Assembly: GCA_938048755.1 (NCBI GenBank)
Contig: CALIUG010000055.1
Coordinates: forward strand, 1 to 38,139
Direction of reading: 5' to 3'
Length of the DNA: 38,139 nt
Source of the DNA: an uncultured Alphaproteobacteria bacterium
Lineage (GTDB): Bacteria > Pseudomonadota > Alphaproteobacteria > SP197
Under the pieces are notes generated by a model, which made no database searches, had not been told where the DNA came from, and saw nothing but the letters and a program-made list of their open reading frames with translations. Position numbers and translations under genes: made by a program. How positions within the stretch are numbered: position 1 is the first letter of the stretch; every line of letters starts with the position of its first letter. Shown here piece by piece: positions 24,230-32,952 of the stretch.

Positions 24230-25486
24230 TCAACGCCGAGACATGCGGGCCAGATCGCGATCCATCTGATTGCGGATCGCCAGCTTTGCCGACAGACTCG
24301 ACATGCGCGGGACCTGGACATACTTGCGTTGTTTCTCGTTGGGTACGGCTGCGTGCCGCGTCATCCGGTAGAGGGCGAAGGTGGTCAGCGCCGCCATCAC
24401 GACCGCGGGAAACCAGAAGTAGCCCGAGGGGCCAAGCAACTGCATGGCACCACCGGCTGCTGCTGGGCCAGCCATCCCGCCAATACCGTTGGCAAGCAAC
24501 AGGCCGCTTGAGGCCGCGACCATCTGATTGGGCTTGAGATGGTCGTTGGTATGGGCAACCGACAGCGAATAGATAGGAATGGCGAGGCCACCGACAACAG
24601 CGACCGCGACCATCTGCATGGTTGGATTGTCGGCTCCGATCGTAGCGGCGCCAGCGGCACAGATCGCGCCGACAATGGCGACGCCTGTCAGCACCTGCCT
24701 GCGATCGAACCGGTCGCTCAAGCGTCCGATGGGCCATTGCAGGATCGCACCACCGACGATGGAGGCCGAAGCAAACAGCGAGATGTTGTCGAGCGGCATA
24801 CCGATGGACCCTGCATAGACTGAAGCAAGCCAGACCAGGGCGCCCGAAGTCGCGCCGTTGGCCAGACATCCCGCGATCCCCAAAGGCGAGATCTTTGCCA
24901 ACTCCCGTATGCTCAACCGCTCCTGTTCCTCGAACTTCGGTGCGGAATAGGTCGTCAGCGACACCGGAACCATGGCGAGCGAAACCATGACCGAGGCCGC
25001 GATGAAGAGGTCGAACCCCGAGGGATTGCCGATGTTCAGCAGAAGAGGCCCCATCGCCATCGATCCGGTCATGACGATCATGTAGACCGAGAGCAACTGA
25101 CCCCGTGTCTCGTTTGTCGAACGGTCGTTGAGCCAGCTTTCGGCAACAATGAAGAGGCCGATATAGCAAAAGCCGGTCATGGCGCGCAGGCCGGTCCAGA
25201 CCAGCGGATCGACGAACACCGAGTGGATCAACGCAACGGCAGAAGCGATGGAAGCCAGGACGCCGAACACCCGGATGTGGCCCACGCTTTTGACCAGCCG
25301 GGGAACAATGACAAAGCCCAGCAGGAACCCCGCGAAGTAACTCGACATGACAACGCCGGTCATCAGGGCCGAAAACCCGTCCTCCGCAGCGCGCACACCC
25401 AAAAGAGAACCTTGCAAGCCGCTGCCGGCCATCAGCAATGCGATGCCGACGAGCAGGGCCCAGACAGAAGAGATGGCAGCAAACAT
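24230..25486 (-). CDS. MFS transporter (YcaD-like)
   Basis: The 418-residue protein has about 12 hydrophobic helices in two halves with a cytoplasmic loop (about 185-205, KFEEQERLSIRELAK). The loop between helices 2 and 3 (PRLVKSVGHIRVFG) and the later RLSDRFDRRQ are the typical MFS motif A positions. FIVAESWLNDRSTNETRG resembles the YcaD-type subfamily. It has a basic C-terminal tail of about 45 residues. The substrate is unknown; uptake or efflux of an acid used by the neighbouring catabolic operons would fit. Confidence 0.9.
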   Translation of the reverse strand: MFAAISSVWALLVGIALLMAGSGLQGSLLGVRAAEDGFSALMTGVVMSSYFAGFLLGFVIVPRLVKSVGHIRVFGVLASIASAVALIHSVFVDPLVWTGLRAMTGFCYIGLFIVAESWLNDRSTNETRGQLLSVYMIVMTGSMAMGPLLLNIGNPSGFDLFIAASVMVSLAMVPVSLTTYSAPKFEEQERLSIRELAKISPLGIAGCLANGATSGALVWLASVYAGSIGMPLDNISLFASASIVGGAILQWPIGRLSDRFDRRQVLTGVAIVGAICAAGAATIGADNPTMQMVAVAVVGGLAIPIYSLSVAHTNDHLKPNQMVAASSGLLLANGIGGMAGPAAAGGAMQLLGPSGYFWFPAVVMAALTTFALYRMTRHAAVPNEKQRKYVQVPRMSSLSAKLAIRNQMDRDLARMSRR

Positions 25487-25583
25487 GGCGGGTCATCCAG
25501 TTAGAGCGGATTCACATGTTCTGGAACAAGCGCGCGCCTATGCAGCAAAATCCGAAGCGACGCTATCTAATCATGAACGAAAT

Positions 25584-25604
25584 CCCATGCACGGGAAGCA
25601 TGGG
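25584..25604 (-). terminator. Candidate terminator after the SDR-urease operon
   Basis: On the minus strand CCCATGC-ttcccgt-GCATGGG forms a perfect 7-bp stem followed by ATTTCGTT, about 40 bp past the SDR stop. It is well placed to end the ureAB-ureC-SDR transcript. The T-tract is short. Confidence 0.5.
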
Positions 25605-25642
25605 GGTATGCACAATTGAGATGGTTCTGTTTTGTGGACTCG

Positions 25643-26398
25643 TCAGATGCCGACAATGGTATCGCCACCGTTGGGGCTGATGCACTGCCCGGTAATGAAA
25701 CTCGCCTTTTCTGAGGCAAGATAGACGACCGCATGGCACATCTCTTCGGGCTGAGCCCAGCGCCCCATGGGGATCAGCTTTGCGCGGTCGTCGATGTAGT
25801 CCTGGCCCTTGACGAGGGTCATGTCGGTCAGCACGCATCCCGGCGCCACGGCGTTCACACGGATGTTCCAGGGTGCGAACTCCTTGGCCCATGCCTTGGT
25901 CAGACCCAGCAGTGCGGCCTTGGCGCCACAATACTGTGCATCGCTGTCATGGCCGGTCATGCCCCAGATCGACGAGATGTTGACGATGGCACCGGATTTG
26001 CGCGCCTTCATGCCGGGGACGACGGCCTGGGTGGCGAAAAACGCGCCCTTCACATGCACATCCATGGTGCGGTCGAAGGTTTCTTCGCTGACCTCTTCCA
26101 ACTTGCCGCCCAGGCCGATGCCGGCATTGTTGACCAGCACGTCGATATGTCCGAAATGCGCTTCCGCCTGCCTGATCTTTTGCTGGGTGTCGGTGACATC
26201 GGAGATATCGCTGACGATGGTGAAGACCTCTGTGCCCTTGGCTTTCACCTGATCGCTGGCATCGCGGGCAAGATCCGCATCGATGTCGTGGATCACGACA
26301 GAAGCGCCCTGTTCGGCCATCATCATGGCATCCACCAGTCCCATGCCGCGCCCGGACCCGGTGATCAGCACAACCTTGCCTTCGAAATCCTTGCTCAT
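25643..26398 (-). CDS. Short-chain dehydrogenase/reductase
   Basis: Start set at 26398 (MSKDFEGK), which has AGGAGAA upstream, instead of the track's 26482 inside ureC; length 251. Classical SDR features are present: TGSGRGMG (13-20), NNAG (90-93), ISS (141-143) and Y156-xxx-K160. It lies 10 bp after ureC on the same strand, so it appears to be the third gene of the urease operon. An SDR is not a normal urease partner, which makes this placement informative: the urease-like pair may act in a pathway that also needs an alcohol or keto-acid dehydrogenase. Confidence 0.92.
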   Translation of the reverse strand: MSKDFEGKVVLITGSGRGMGLVDAMMMAEQGASVVIHDIDADLARDASDQVKAKGTEVFTIVSDISDVTDTQQKIRQAEAHFGHIDVLVNNAGIGLGGKLEEVSEETFDRTMDVHVKGAFFATQAVVPGMKARKSGAIVNISSIWGMTGHDSDAQYCGAKAALLGLTKAWAKEFAPWNIRVNAVAPGCVLTDMTLVKGQDYIDDRAKLIPMGRWAQPEEMCHAVVYLASEKASFITGQCISPNGGDTIVGI

Positions 26399-26408
26399 CT
26401 CATTCTCC

Positions 26409-28118
26409 TCATCGCAGGAAGTAGGTGCGGCCAAGGGCCACATGTCTGACCGGTTCGGTCGTTGCCAGTTCGCCGTCCGCAAAGACCTCGAAGGTCTGAG
26501 GATCGACGCGGATATCCGGCAGGGTGTCGTTACGCACCATGTCGGCCTTGGTAAGTCTGCGTGTGCCGGCTACCGGCAGCATCGGTTTGGAAACGCTCCA
26601 GCGCCCGGCCATGTCGGCATCGACAGCGCTGGGGTGGACGAAAAAGGCTGAAAGCGTGTCTGGCGCACTGCCGCAGGCAGGCCAGCTTTCGCGATAGATG
26701 TTGGGTTCGGTCAGCGAGAGCGAACCCGAGGCATCGCCCTGCGGGCTCCAGATCTGCGCGCCGCCCTTGATGACCTGGCTTGCCTTCACACCGAAGAACT
26801 TCGGATTCCACAGCACGATATCGGCCATCTTGCCGACTTCCAGGCTGCCGACATGATCAGAAACCCCGAATGTGATGGCAGGGTTGATCGTATACTTGGC
26901 GAGATAACGCAGGATGCGGGCATTGTCGGCATTGTCGAAGGGCTCGCCATCGAGTGCGCCGCGCTCGTCCTTCATCTTGGATGCCAGACGCCACATGCCG
27001 GCAATCACGTCCATGACGCGTCCCATGCCTTCGGCATCGGACCCGGCCATGGAGATGGCGCCCAGGTCATGGAGCACATCCTCGGCCGCCATGGATTGAT
27101 GCCGCAGCCTGCTCTCGGCAAAGGCCACATCCTCGGGGATGTCACCGCGCAGGGTGTGGCACAGCATCATCATGTCCATGTGTTCCTCGAACGCGTTCAG
27201 CGTGAACGGGTTGGTCGGTGTCGTGGAACTGGGCAGGCAATGGGCCTCGCCATTGCAACGGATGATGTCGGGCGCGTGGCCGCCGCCTGCTCCTTCGGTG
27301 TGGTACATGTGGATCGCGCGTCCGGCGATGGCCTCCATGGTCGATTCATAGAACCCGGCTTCGTTCATGGAATCGGTGTGAAGTTGCACCTGGAAATCAT
27401 GCTCGTCGGCGACTGACAGGCAGGCGTCGATGACCGCAGGCATTGCGCCCAGGTCTTCATGGATCTTCACGCCGATCACGCCCGATGAGAGTTGCTCAAC
27501 AATGGTCTCTGGCGTGCTGGCACCGCCACGGCTGAAGAGGCCGAAGTTCAGCGGGAAGGCTTCCAGGGCCTTCAGCATCTTGGCATTGGCCCAGTCACCG
27601 CCACTGTCGATGGACCAGCAGCCGGGATAACCACCGCCGATCAGCGTCGTCAGGCCCGACGAGAGTGCGTGGCGCAGTTCTGCGGGCTGGCCGTAATGAC
27701 TGTGCACATCGATGCCGCCTGGTGTGGCGATCAGCCCCTGGCCGCTGAAGTGTTTGGTGCCCGGGCCTACCACCATGCCCGGCGTCACGCCTGCCATGAC
27801 AGCAGGATTGCCCGCCTTGCCGATAGCCGTGATACGACCATTCCGGATGCCGATATCGCCTTTGAAGATGCCCTGGACCGGGCACATGATGACAACGTTG
27901 AAGATCGCCACTTCCAGCGCGCCGTCGGCCAGGGTTTTTGACCCGTCGATGCCGTTGCCGTCGCGCAGGCTCTTGCCGACTCCGGTGATGCCTTCCTCGC
28001 CATAGGTTTCGTGATCGTGTTCGATACGCGCCAGCAGGCTGGTATCGCCCAGACGGATGCGGTCACCGGTCGTGGGTCCATACATCTCGGCATAACGTGC
28101 GCGGCTCATGGTGCTCAT
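26409..28118 (-). CDS. ureC: Urease subunit alpha
   Basis: The 569-residue protein is of full urease-alpha length. Every active-site residue known from Klebsiella urease can be found, offset by one or more: H139 and H141 (IDVHSHYG), the lysine to be carbamylated K218 (VKIHEDLG), H247 (QLHTD), H273 (YHTEGAGGGH), the flap cysteine C320 with H321 (LCHTL), and D361 (AGSDAEGMG). Some contexts differ from usual: HSHYGQPAE replaces HIHxICPQ, and CHTL replaces CHHL. Role: hydrolysis of urea to ammonia and carbamate in the cytoplasm with two metal ions. It starts 3 bp after ureAB. No ureD, E, F or G lies within 8 kb on either side, so metal insertion depends on genes elsewhere or on another mechanism. 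Confidence 0.95.
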   Translation of the reverse strand: MSTMSRARYAEMYGPTTGDRIRLGDTSLLARIEHDHETYGEEGITGVGKSLRDGNGIDGSKTLADGALEVAIFNVVIMCPVQGIFKGDIGIRNGRITAIGKAGNPAVMAGVTPGMVVGPGTKHFSGQGLIATPGGIDVHSHYGQPAELRHALSSGLTTLIGGGYPGCWSIDSGGDWANAKMLKALEAFPLNFGLFSRGGASTPETIVEQLSSGVIGVKIHEDLGAMPAVIDACLSVADEHDFQVQLHTDSMNEAGFYESTMEAIAGRAIHMYHTEGAGGGHAPDIIRCNGEAHCLPSSTTPTNPFTLNAFEEHMDMMMLCHTLRGDIPEDVAFAESRLRHQSMAAEDVLHDLGAISMAGSDAEGMGRVMDVIAGMWRLASKMKDERGALDGEPFDNADNARILRYLAKYTINPAITFGVSDHVGSLEVGKMADIVLWNPKFFGVKASQVIKGGAQIWSPQGDASGSLSLTEPNIYRESWPACGSAPDTLSAFFVHPSAVDADMAGRWSVSKPMLPVAGTRRLTKADMVRNDTLPDIRVDPQTFEVFADGELATTEPVRHVALGRTYFLR

Positions 28119-28121
28119 GGT

Positions 28122-28817
28122 TCAGGCTCCCTTGAAGCCGCGGGCCCGCGCCCGCTCCAGTGCGGCAGCCTTGACGGCAGGGTCATGGATGGACCCTTCC
28201 GTCAGGCGGTTCAGACCGGTGATCTCCCCGGTGCCGGCAATTTCGGTCAGCGAGACCTCGGTGTGTTCGCCAGGATCAAAGCGCGCTGTTGCTCCGGCTG
28301 GCAGGTCCAGGCGTTTGCCGAACGCCGCTTCCCGGTCGAACTCCAGTTCCCGGTTCGCCTCAAAGAAATGAAAGTGGCTCGCCACATGGACGGCGCGATC
28401 TCCGGTGTTGAGCACACGGATGCTGGATTTCTCTCCTGCCGCATTCAGCTCGATCTCGCCCTCGGCCACCAGAATTTCGCCGGGCGCGGGGCGGTCGGGA
28501 ACCGGTTCCTTGCCGGGCCGGATCGGCTGCCAGATCGTGATGGTCTTTGCTCCGTCCTCGAACATTGCTTCCACCGAGAGGAGGCCCAGCATGCCTGGCA
28601 CATCGGGCATCACGTCGTCGGACGTCAGGATGGTGCAGCCAAAGCTCATGACCTCGGCCAGGGATTGCCCGTCCCTTGCGGCCTCCAGAACCTCATCACA
28701 CAACAGGGCCTGTGCCTCGGGCAGGTTAAGCTTCATACCCCGTGCGCGCCGTTTGCGTGCCAGTTCGGCAGCGGTGTGGAGCGTCAGGCGCTCAAGTTCC
28801 GTTGGGGTCAACATCAT
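28122..28817 (-). CDS. ureAB: Fused urease gamma-beta subunit
   Basis: I start at 28817 (MMLTPTELERL), preceded by CGGAG; the track start at 28988 reaches into the divergent aminotransferase. The 231-residue protein joins a gamma domain (1-100, NLPEAQALLCDEVLEAARDG...VEAMFEDG) and a beta domain (about 112-210, PGEILVAEGEIELN...SHFHFFEANRELEFDREAAFGKRL) in one chain. This is the fused arrangement known from Helicobacter and some actinobacteria and proteobacteria; most alphaproteobacteria keep separate ureA and ureB. It would assemble with UreC into the structural enzyme. A short tail (211-231) follows the beta domain. Confidence 0.93.
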   Translation of the reverse strand: MMLTPTELERLTLHTAAELARKRRARGMKLNLPEAQALLCDEVLEAARDGQSLAEVMSFGCTILTSDDVMPDVPGMLGLLSVEAMFEDGAKTITIWQPIRPGKEPVPDRPAPGEILVAEGEIELNAAGEKSSIRVLNTGDRAVHVASHFHFFEANRELEFDREAAFGKRLDLPAGATARFDPGEHTEVSLTEIAGTGEITGLNRLTEGSIHDPAVKAAALERARARGFKGA

Positions 28818-28923
28818 GGCAGACGCTCCGGCTGATCTCGTGGCGACACTGTAACCACATGCGCCTTTCAGCCAAGCATTGTCCGTTCTAGTGTCGTGTA
28901 GAGGCACAAGGGGAGACCGGTGA

Positions 28924-30276
28924 ATGAACATGACCGTTGGCGCAAAGGGCAAGGCAGCGCGTGAAACACTGGCGGCGATGACGCCCAAGTCGCGTGAGCT
29001 TCATGAAAAGAGCGGCGACCTGCTCCCGGTCGAGGTCGTGCCGACCTTCGAAATGCCGACACCGCTTTCCATTCACTCGGCCGAAGGCGCGCATGTGACC
29101 GATGTCGATGGCAACGAATATATCGACCTTACCATGGGCGCTGGGCCGCATGTGCTGGGCCATCGCCCGAAGATGGTCGAGGACGCCATGCATGAACAGC
29201 TGGGCAAGGCCTGGCATCTGGTGCTCAAGAACGATCGCCAGCTGGAACTGGCCGAGCTCATCCGTGAGGCCGTGCCGGCAGCCGAACGCACGGTGTTCTG
29301 CAATTCCGGCACCGAAGCCACGATGTATGGCATGCGTGTTGCCCGGGCCTATACCGGCAAGGAAAAGGTTGCCGTGTTTGATGGCTGCTACCACGGCGCT
29401 CATGACTACGCGCTGGTGAAGGCCGATCCCTCGAGTCCCCGGAGCGCGCCGACCGGAACCGTCTGGGGCTCAGGCGTGCCCTCGACCATCCGCGATGACA
29501 CGATGGAGGTGCTGCCTTATGACGATCCCGCGGCCTTTGACCTGATCCGCAAACACCGCGACGAGCTCGCCGTGGTCCTGGTTCAGCCGGTGCAGAACTC
29601 CGTGCCGCGAGACGATGTCGGACCGTTCCTCAAGGAACTTGTCGAGGTCTGCAGGGAATGCGGAGTCCTCACCCTGCTGGATGAAGTCGTGACCGGGTTC
29701 CGCCTGGCCTGGGGTGGGGGCTGTGAGTACTTTGGTATCGACGGCGACCTCATGACCTTCGGCAAGGCCCTGGCAGGAGGCATGCCCGTTGGTGCGCTTT
29801 CCGGACGGGCTGAAGTCATGGCGCCTCTGGGCAAGCCCTGGGGTGATCCCGATGGCGTGTTCCTGGGCGGTACCTTCTCGGGCAACCCGCTCACCATGGC
29901 GGCCGGTGTCGCCGCGCTGACCCACATGCGCGACAACAAGGACACGATCTATCCCTATCTCAACGAACAGGGTGATCGCCTTGCCAAACGTGTCAATGCG
30001 TTCTGCGAGGAGCGCCAGATGGGTGCCCAGCTCATGAACGCCGGCTCCATTCTCTACATGCACTTCAAACGCGGCATCGAAACGTCACGCGATCTGACCG
30101 ACGAGAACCACGATGCCGAGCGGGAGTTCTATGTCCACCTGATGGCCAGGGGCGTCATCGTGCCCGGCATTCATCTCTTCTTCCTGTCGACCGCGCATAC
30201 ACCTGAAGACGTCGATGCCGTGGCCGACGCTTTCTGCGCTTCACTGCAGGATGTGCGGGAGGACGGCCTTATCTGA
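28924..30276 (+). CDS. Class III aminotransferase, glutamate-1-semialdehyde aminotransferase-like
   Basis: The 450-residue PLP enzyme has NSGTEATMYGMRVARAYTG (127-145), the PLP aspartate D253 in LLDEVVTGFR and the Schiff-base lysine K281 in TFGKALAGG. It looks like the GSA-aminotransferase branch, but the usual EP motif before the PLP-Asp region reads QPVQNS, and the gene sits in a catabolic context, so a heme-biosynthesis role is unlikely. AGGGGAGA stands 6-7 bases before the start. It is divergent from ureAB across 106 bp, which suggests joint control and possibly amine donors or acceptors linked to guanidino or amino-acid breakdown. Confidence 0.92.
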   Translation: MNMTVGAKGKAARETLAAMTPKSRELHEKSGDLLPVEVVPTFEMPTPLSIHSAEGAHVTDVDGNEYIDLTMGAGPHVLGHRPKMVEDAMHEQLGKAWHLVLKNDRQLELAELIREAVPAAERTVFCNSGTEATMYGMRVARAYTGKEKVAVFDGCYHGAHDYALVKADPSSPRSAPTGTVWGSGVPSTIRDDTMEVLPYDDPAAFDLIRKHRDELAVVLVQPVQNSVPRDDVGPFLKELVEVCRECGVLTLLDEVVTGFRLAWGGGCEYFGIDGDLMTFGKALAGGMPVGALSGRAEVMAPLGKPWGDPDGVFLGGTFSGNPLTMAAGVAALTHMRDNKDTIYPYLNEQGDRLAKRVNAFCEERQMGAQLMNAGSILYMHFKRGIETSRDLTDENHDAEREFYVHLMARGVIVPGIHLFFLSTAHTPEDVDAVADAFCASLQDVREDGLI

Positions 30277-30278
30277 GG

Positions 30279-30815
30279 TCAGGACTCGGCTTGTGACGCG
30301 ACAAAACGGGTGATGAACTCGCCGATGTTCCTGCGTACCGCGCCTTCGTTGGCAAGGCGCAGTCGCTCAACGCCGACGAATGCCTCTGAAAAATCGGCGG
30401 TGTAAGGTGTCGTGATGGTGTCGTTGAAGACTTCCACGCCATCGGATGCTCGCGTCACGATATAGCTCGCAACGCATGTGACGGTCATGTCGAACCCCAT
30501 GAGCGGCTGTTCCAACTCGATCAGGTGCGCCGTCAGGTCGTAGTCGCCGCCGCCATAATCGGCAAAGAGACCATAGGATTGCAGCGAGGCCTGGAGAGCC
30601 TGACGGTACTCCTCGTTGCCGACTTCCGACATCCACAGCGGATCGGTTTCTTCGCCGCCAACGATCTCGGCGATGGCAACACTTTGCTGCATCGCGACCG
30701 GTACGGTCTGAAGCTGTGTTTCATCGGGCTGGTGGATCATCTGGCCGACACGCGCTGGTTGCGCGCAGGCACCAAGCAGCAGTGCCAAACCGAGAATTGC
30801 TAGCCTCGTAACCAT
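30279..30815 (-). CDS. Lipoprotein of unknown function
   Basis: The 178-residue protein has a lipoprotein signal peptide with lipobox LLGAC, lipidated cysteine C17. The mature part begins with a disordered stretch, then a mixed domain (about 45-175) with SVAIAEIVGGEETDPLW and alternating strands, reminiscent of small periplasmic lipoproteins that fold like TolB/CsgG-type N-terminal domains; I cannot assign a family. It converges on the aminotransferase with only 2 bp between the stops. There is no clear operon partner. Confidence 0.8.
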   Translation of the reverse strand: MVTRLAILGLALLLGACAQPARVGQMIHQPDETQLQTVPVAMQQSVAIAEIVGGEETDPLWMSEVGNEEYRQALQASLQSYGLFADYGGGDYDLTAHLIELEQPLMGFDMTVTCVASYIVTRASDGVEVFNDTITTPYTADFSEAFVGVERLRLANEGAVRRNIGEFITRFVASQAES

Positions 30816-30886
30816 GACGTCCCCCTATCTGAGCCAGAGTAACTCTGGTTGAAAATTCACCTTACGGCAATCGTGCTATTTGCAAG

Positions 30887-31657
30887 TCAATCAAAGCTGC
30901 TGAAGTCCGGTTTGCGTTTTTCCAGGAAGGCATTGAAGGCTTCCTGGGCCTCTGGCGAGCGAACCATGTCGAAGAACGCCTGACCTTCTTCGGCAATCGT
31001 GCCAGAAAGATCGCCGTAACCGGCACGTACGCGTGCCTTGGTGGCACGCAAGGCGCTGGAGGGTTTCTGGGCCATGCGCCGCGCAATCGCGAGACTTTCT
31101 GCTTCCAGGTCTTCGGCAGGGAACACCCGGTTCACCATGCCTGCCTGCTCTGCCGTGGTTGCATCGAACCGATCACCCAGCAGGAAGAGTTCCATGGCTT
31201 TCTGATGTCCTGCAATCCGCGGCAGCAGAACGGTCGATCCGGCCTCCGGGAAAACCCCCAGATTGGTGAACGGAAAACAGAAGCTCGCCTGGTCGCTGGC
31301 ATGCACCATGTCGCAATGGAGCAGCATGGTGGCACCGACGCCGATTGCCATGCCGTTCACCGCAGCCATCAGGGGTGTCTCGATCGTGGCCAAGGCTTCC
31401 AAAAACAGGTGTGCCTTGGGCTTCTCGCCAGCCTTTCGGGAGCCATCGACGAAGGAGTTGACGTCGTTACCGCTGGTAAAGGCGTCTCCGCTGCCGGTGA
31501 TCCAGATGACCCGCGCGCTGCGATTGCGATCGGTATCGAGCAGGGCCTGGGCCAATGCGCCGTACATCTCGGGCGTTAGCGCGTTCTTCTTGTCAGGGCG
31601 GTTGAGTCGAACTTCCAGAACCCCTTCGTTGATCGATGTCAGGACGTGTTCGGTCAT
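30887..31657 (-). CDS. Crotonase-family enoyl-CoA isomerase/hydratase
   Basis: The 256-residue protein has RPDKKNALTPEMY, the oxyanion-hole motifs FTSGNDV and NGMAIGVGATMLLHCD, and FPEAGSTVLLPRIAG. The first hydratase glutamate position is F (FPFTNLG) but the second, in KAMELFLLG, is kept. This combination is typical of delta3-delta2-enoyl-CoA isomerases rather than hydratases. It overlaps the upstream acyl-CoA dehydrogenase by 4 bp, so the two are translationally coupled and probably act on the same acyl-CoA. Confidence 0.9.
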   Translation of the reverse strand: MTEHVLTSINEGVLEVRLNRPDKKNALTPEMYGALAQALLDTDRNRSARVIWITGSGDAFTSGNDVNSFVDGSRKAGEKPKAHLFLEALATIETPLMAAVNGMAIGVGATMLLHCDMVHASDQASFCFPFTNLGVFPEAGSTVLLPRIAGHQKAMELFLLGDRFDATTAEQAGMVNRVFPAEDLEAESLAIARRMAQKPSSALRATKARVRAGYGDLSGTIAEEGQAFFDMVRSPEAQEAFNAFLEKRKPDFSSFD

Positions 31658-32853
31658 GCCGACCCTCCCGGCATGTTGGGCTGGGTCATCAGGCCGGTAT
31701 AGACGCCCAGGCCGCGCTTCTTGATCTGGCCGCCGATGATGACCTTCTGGATTTCGCTGGTGCCTTCGACGATGCGCTCGGCGCGCACGCTGGTGTAGTG
31801 ACGCGCGACGGGATTATCCATCATGAAGCCGTGACCGCCCTGGATCTGAAGAGACTGATCACAGATACGCCAGGCCATCTCGGTGCAAAACAGCTTCACC
31901 GCACTCATGCGCGCATGGGCAGCTTTCCGATCAAGGCCGTTGTCATATTCGCTGGCGCAGCGATAGAGCAGGGCCTTTGCCGCCATGATCTCCACGGCCA
32001 TGTCGGCCAGCTTCCATTCGATGCCCTGATAATCCTGAATCTTGCGCCCGAACGCCTCGCGTTCTGCGGCCCAGTCCGCCGCGATTTCTGCACAGCGCAC
32101 AGCGACGCCGACACAGCGCGCGGCGATGTTGGCACGCTGTTCGACAAACCAGTCCTTGGTCAGTTCAAAGCCCTGACCGATTCCGCCCAGGATCTTCGAT
32201 TCATGAACCCGCAGATTGGTCAGCTGCACCCAGGGGTGATCGCCGGGGCCGTTGTAGAGCGCCTTGGGGGTCTTCACGATCTCGAAACCTTCCATGCCCT
32301 TGTCCAGCAGGAAGAGCGTGGACTTCTTCGGGTCTCCGTCGACATTGCAATGGAGCAGCATGTAGTCGGCTCGCTCGCTGCCGCTGGCGAAACACTTCAG
32401 ACCGTTGATGACATAGTGATCGCCGTCCTTCACGGCGTTGGTCAGGATGCCGCCGGCGTCTGAGCCCGATTGTGGCTCGGTCACCAGAAAGGCCTCGCGA
32501 ATTTCTCCCCGGATTGCCGGGCGCAGATACTGTTCCTTCTGCGCTTCGGTGCCAAAGCGCAGGCAATAGGCCGGCATCCAGGGACAAAGTCCCAGCATGT
32601 TGGTCGCCTTGCCGAACTCCTCGAACACCAGGCACTGGTTGACCAGAGGAAATTCCTGCCCGCCGTCTTCGCGCAGATGGTTGACGGCGTTGAACCCTGC
32701 GGCCAGGACCGCGTCGCGGATGGCCGCACGGCTGGCATCCGACAACGCGTTGGTTTCCTGCACTTCCTCTTCATAGGGGAAAAGGTGGTTTTCGGTCAGA
32801 GCGCGGGCACGGGCCTGCAGGTCCATCTGTTCGGGTGTAAATGTGAAATCCAT
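31654..32853 (-). CDS. Acyl-CoA dehydrogenase
   Basis: The 399-residue dehydrogenase has FLVTEPQSGSDAGG, CFASGSERADYMLL, REAFGRKIQDYQGIEWKLADMAVEIMAAK and RIVEGTSEIQKVIIGGQIKKRG, with the catalytic glutamate in VEGTSE. It is a different subfamily from the tandem pair at 19.9-22.2 kb and carries a longer loop near residues 205-215 (KALYNGPGDHPW). It is divergent from the TauD dioxygenase gene across about 100 bp, so it may be regulated with the plus-strand cluster. Confidence 0.94.
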   Translation of the reverse strand: MDFTFTPEQMDLQARARALTENHLFPYEEEVQETNALSDASRAAIRDAVLAAGFNAVNHLREDGGQEFPLVNQCLVFEEFGKATNMLGLCPWMPAYCLRFGTEAQKEQYLRPAIRGEIREAFLVTEPQSGSDAGGILTNAVKDGDHYVINGLKCFASGSERADYMLLHCNVDGDPKKSTLFLLDKGMEGFEIVKTPKALYNGPGDHPWVQLTNLRVHESKILGGIGQGFELTKDWFVEQRANIAARCVGVAVRCAEIAADWAAEREAFGRKIQDYQGIEWKLADMAVEIMAAKALLYRCASEYDNGLDRKAAHARMSAVKLFCTEMAWRICDQSLQIQGGHGFMMDNPVARHYTSVRAERIVEGTSEIQKVIIGGQIKKRGLGVYTGLMTQPNMPGGSA

Positions 32854-32952
32854 CGGCGTTCTCCCCCTGACAAAAGTTCAGACAAGTGACTACCATAGGC
32901 ATGCCCGCCAACAGCGGCCAAGTTGCGCATGCGGGAAAGGAGAGAAAGTCCG

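Noticed and set aside
24078-25496. 472-residue minus-strand ORF over the MFS gene
   Set aside because: It is an arginine-rich alternative frame of the transporter with no membrane helices; the 418-residue frame has clear MFS features.
25573-25680. 35-codon plus-strand ORF (MNEIPCTGSMG)
   Set aside because: It runs into the end of the SDR gene on the other strand, lacks a ribosome site and overlaps the candidate terminator hairpin.
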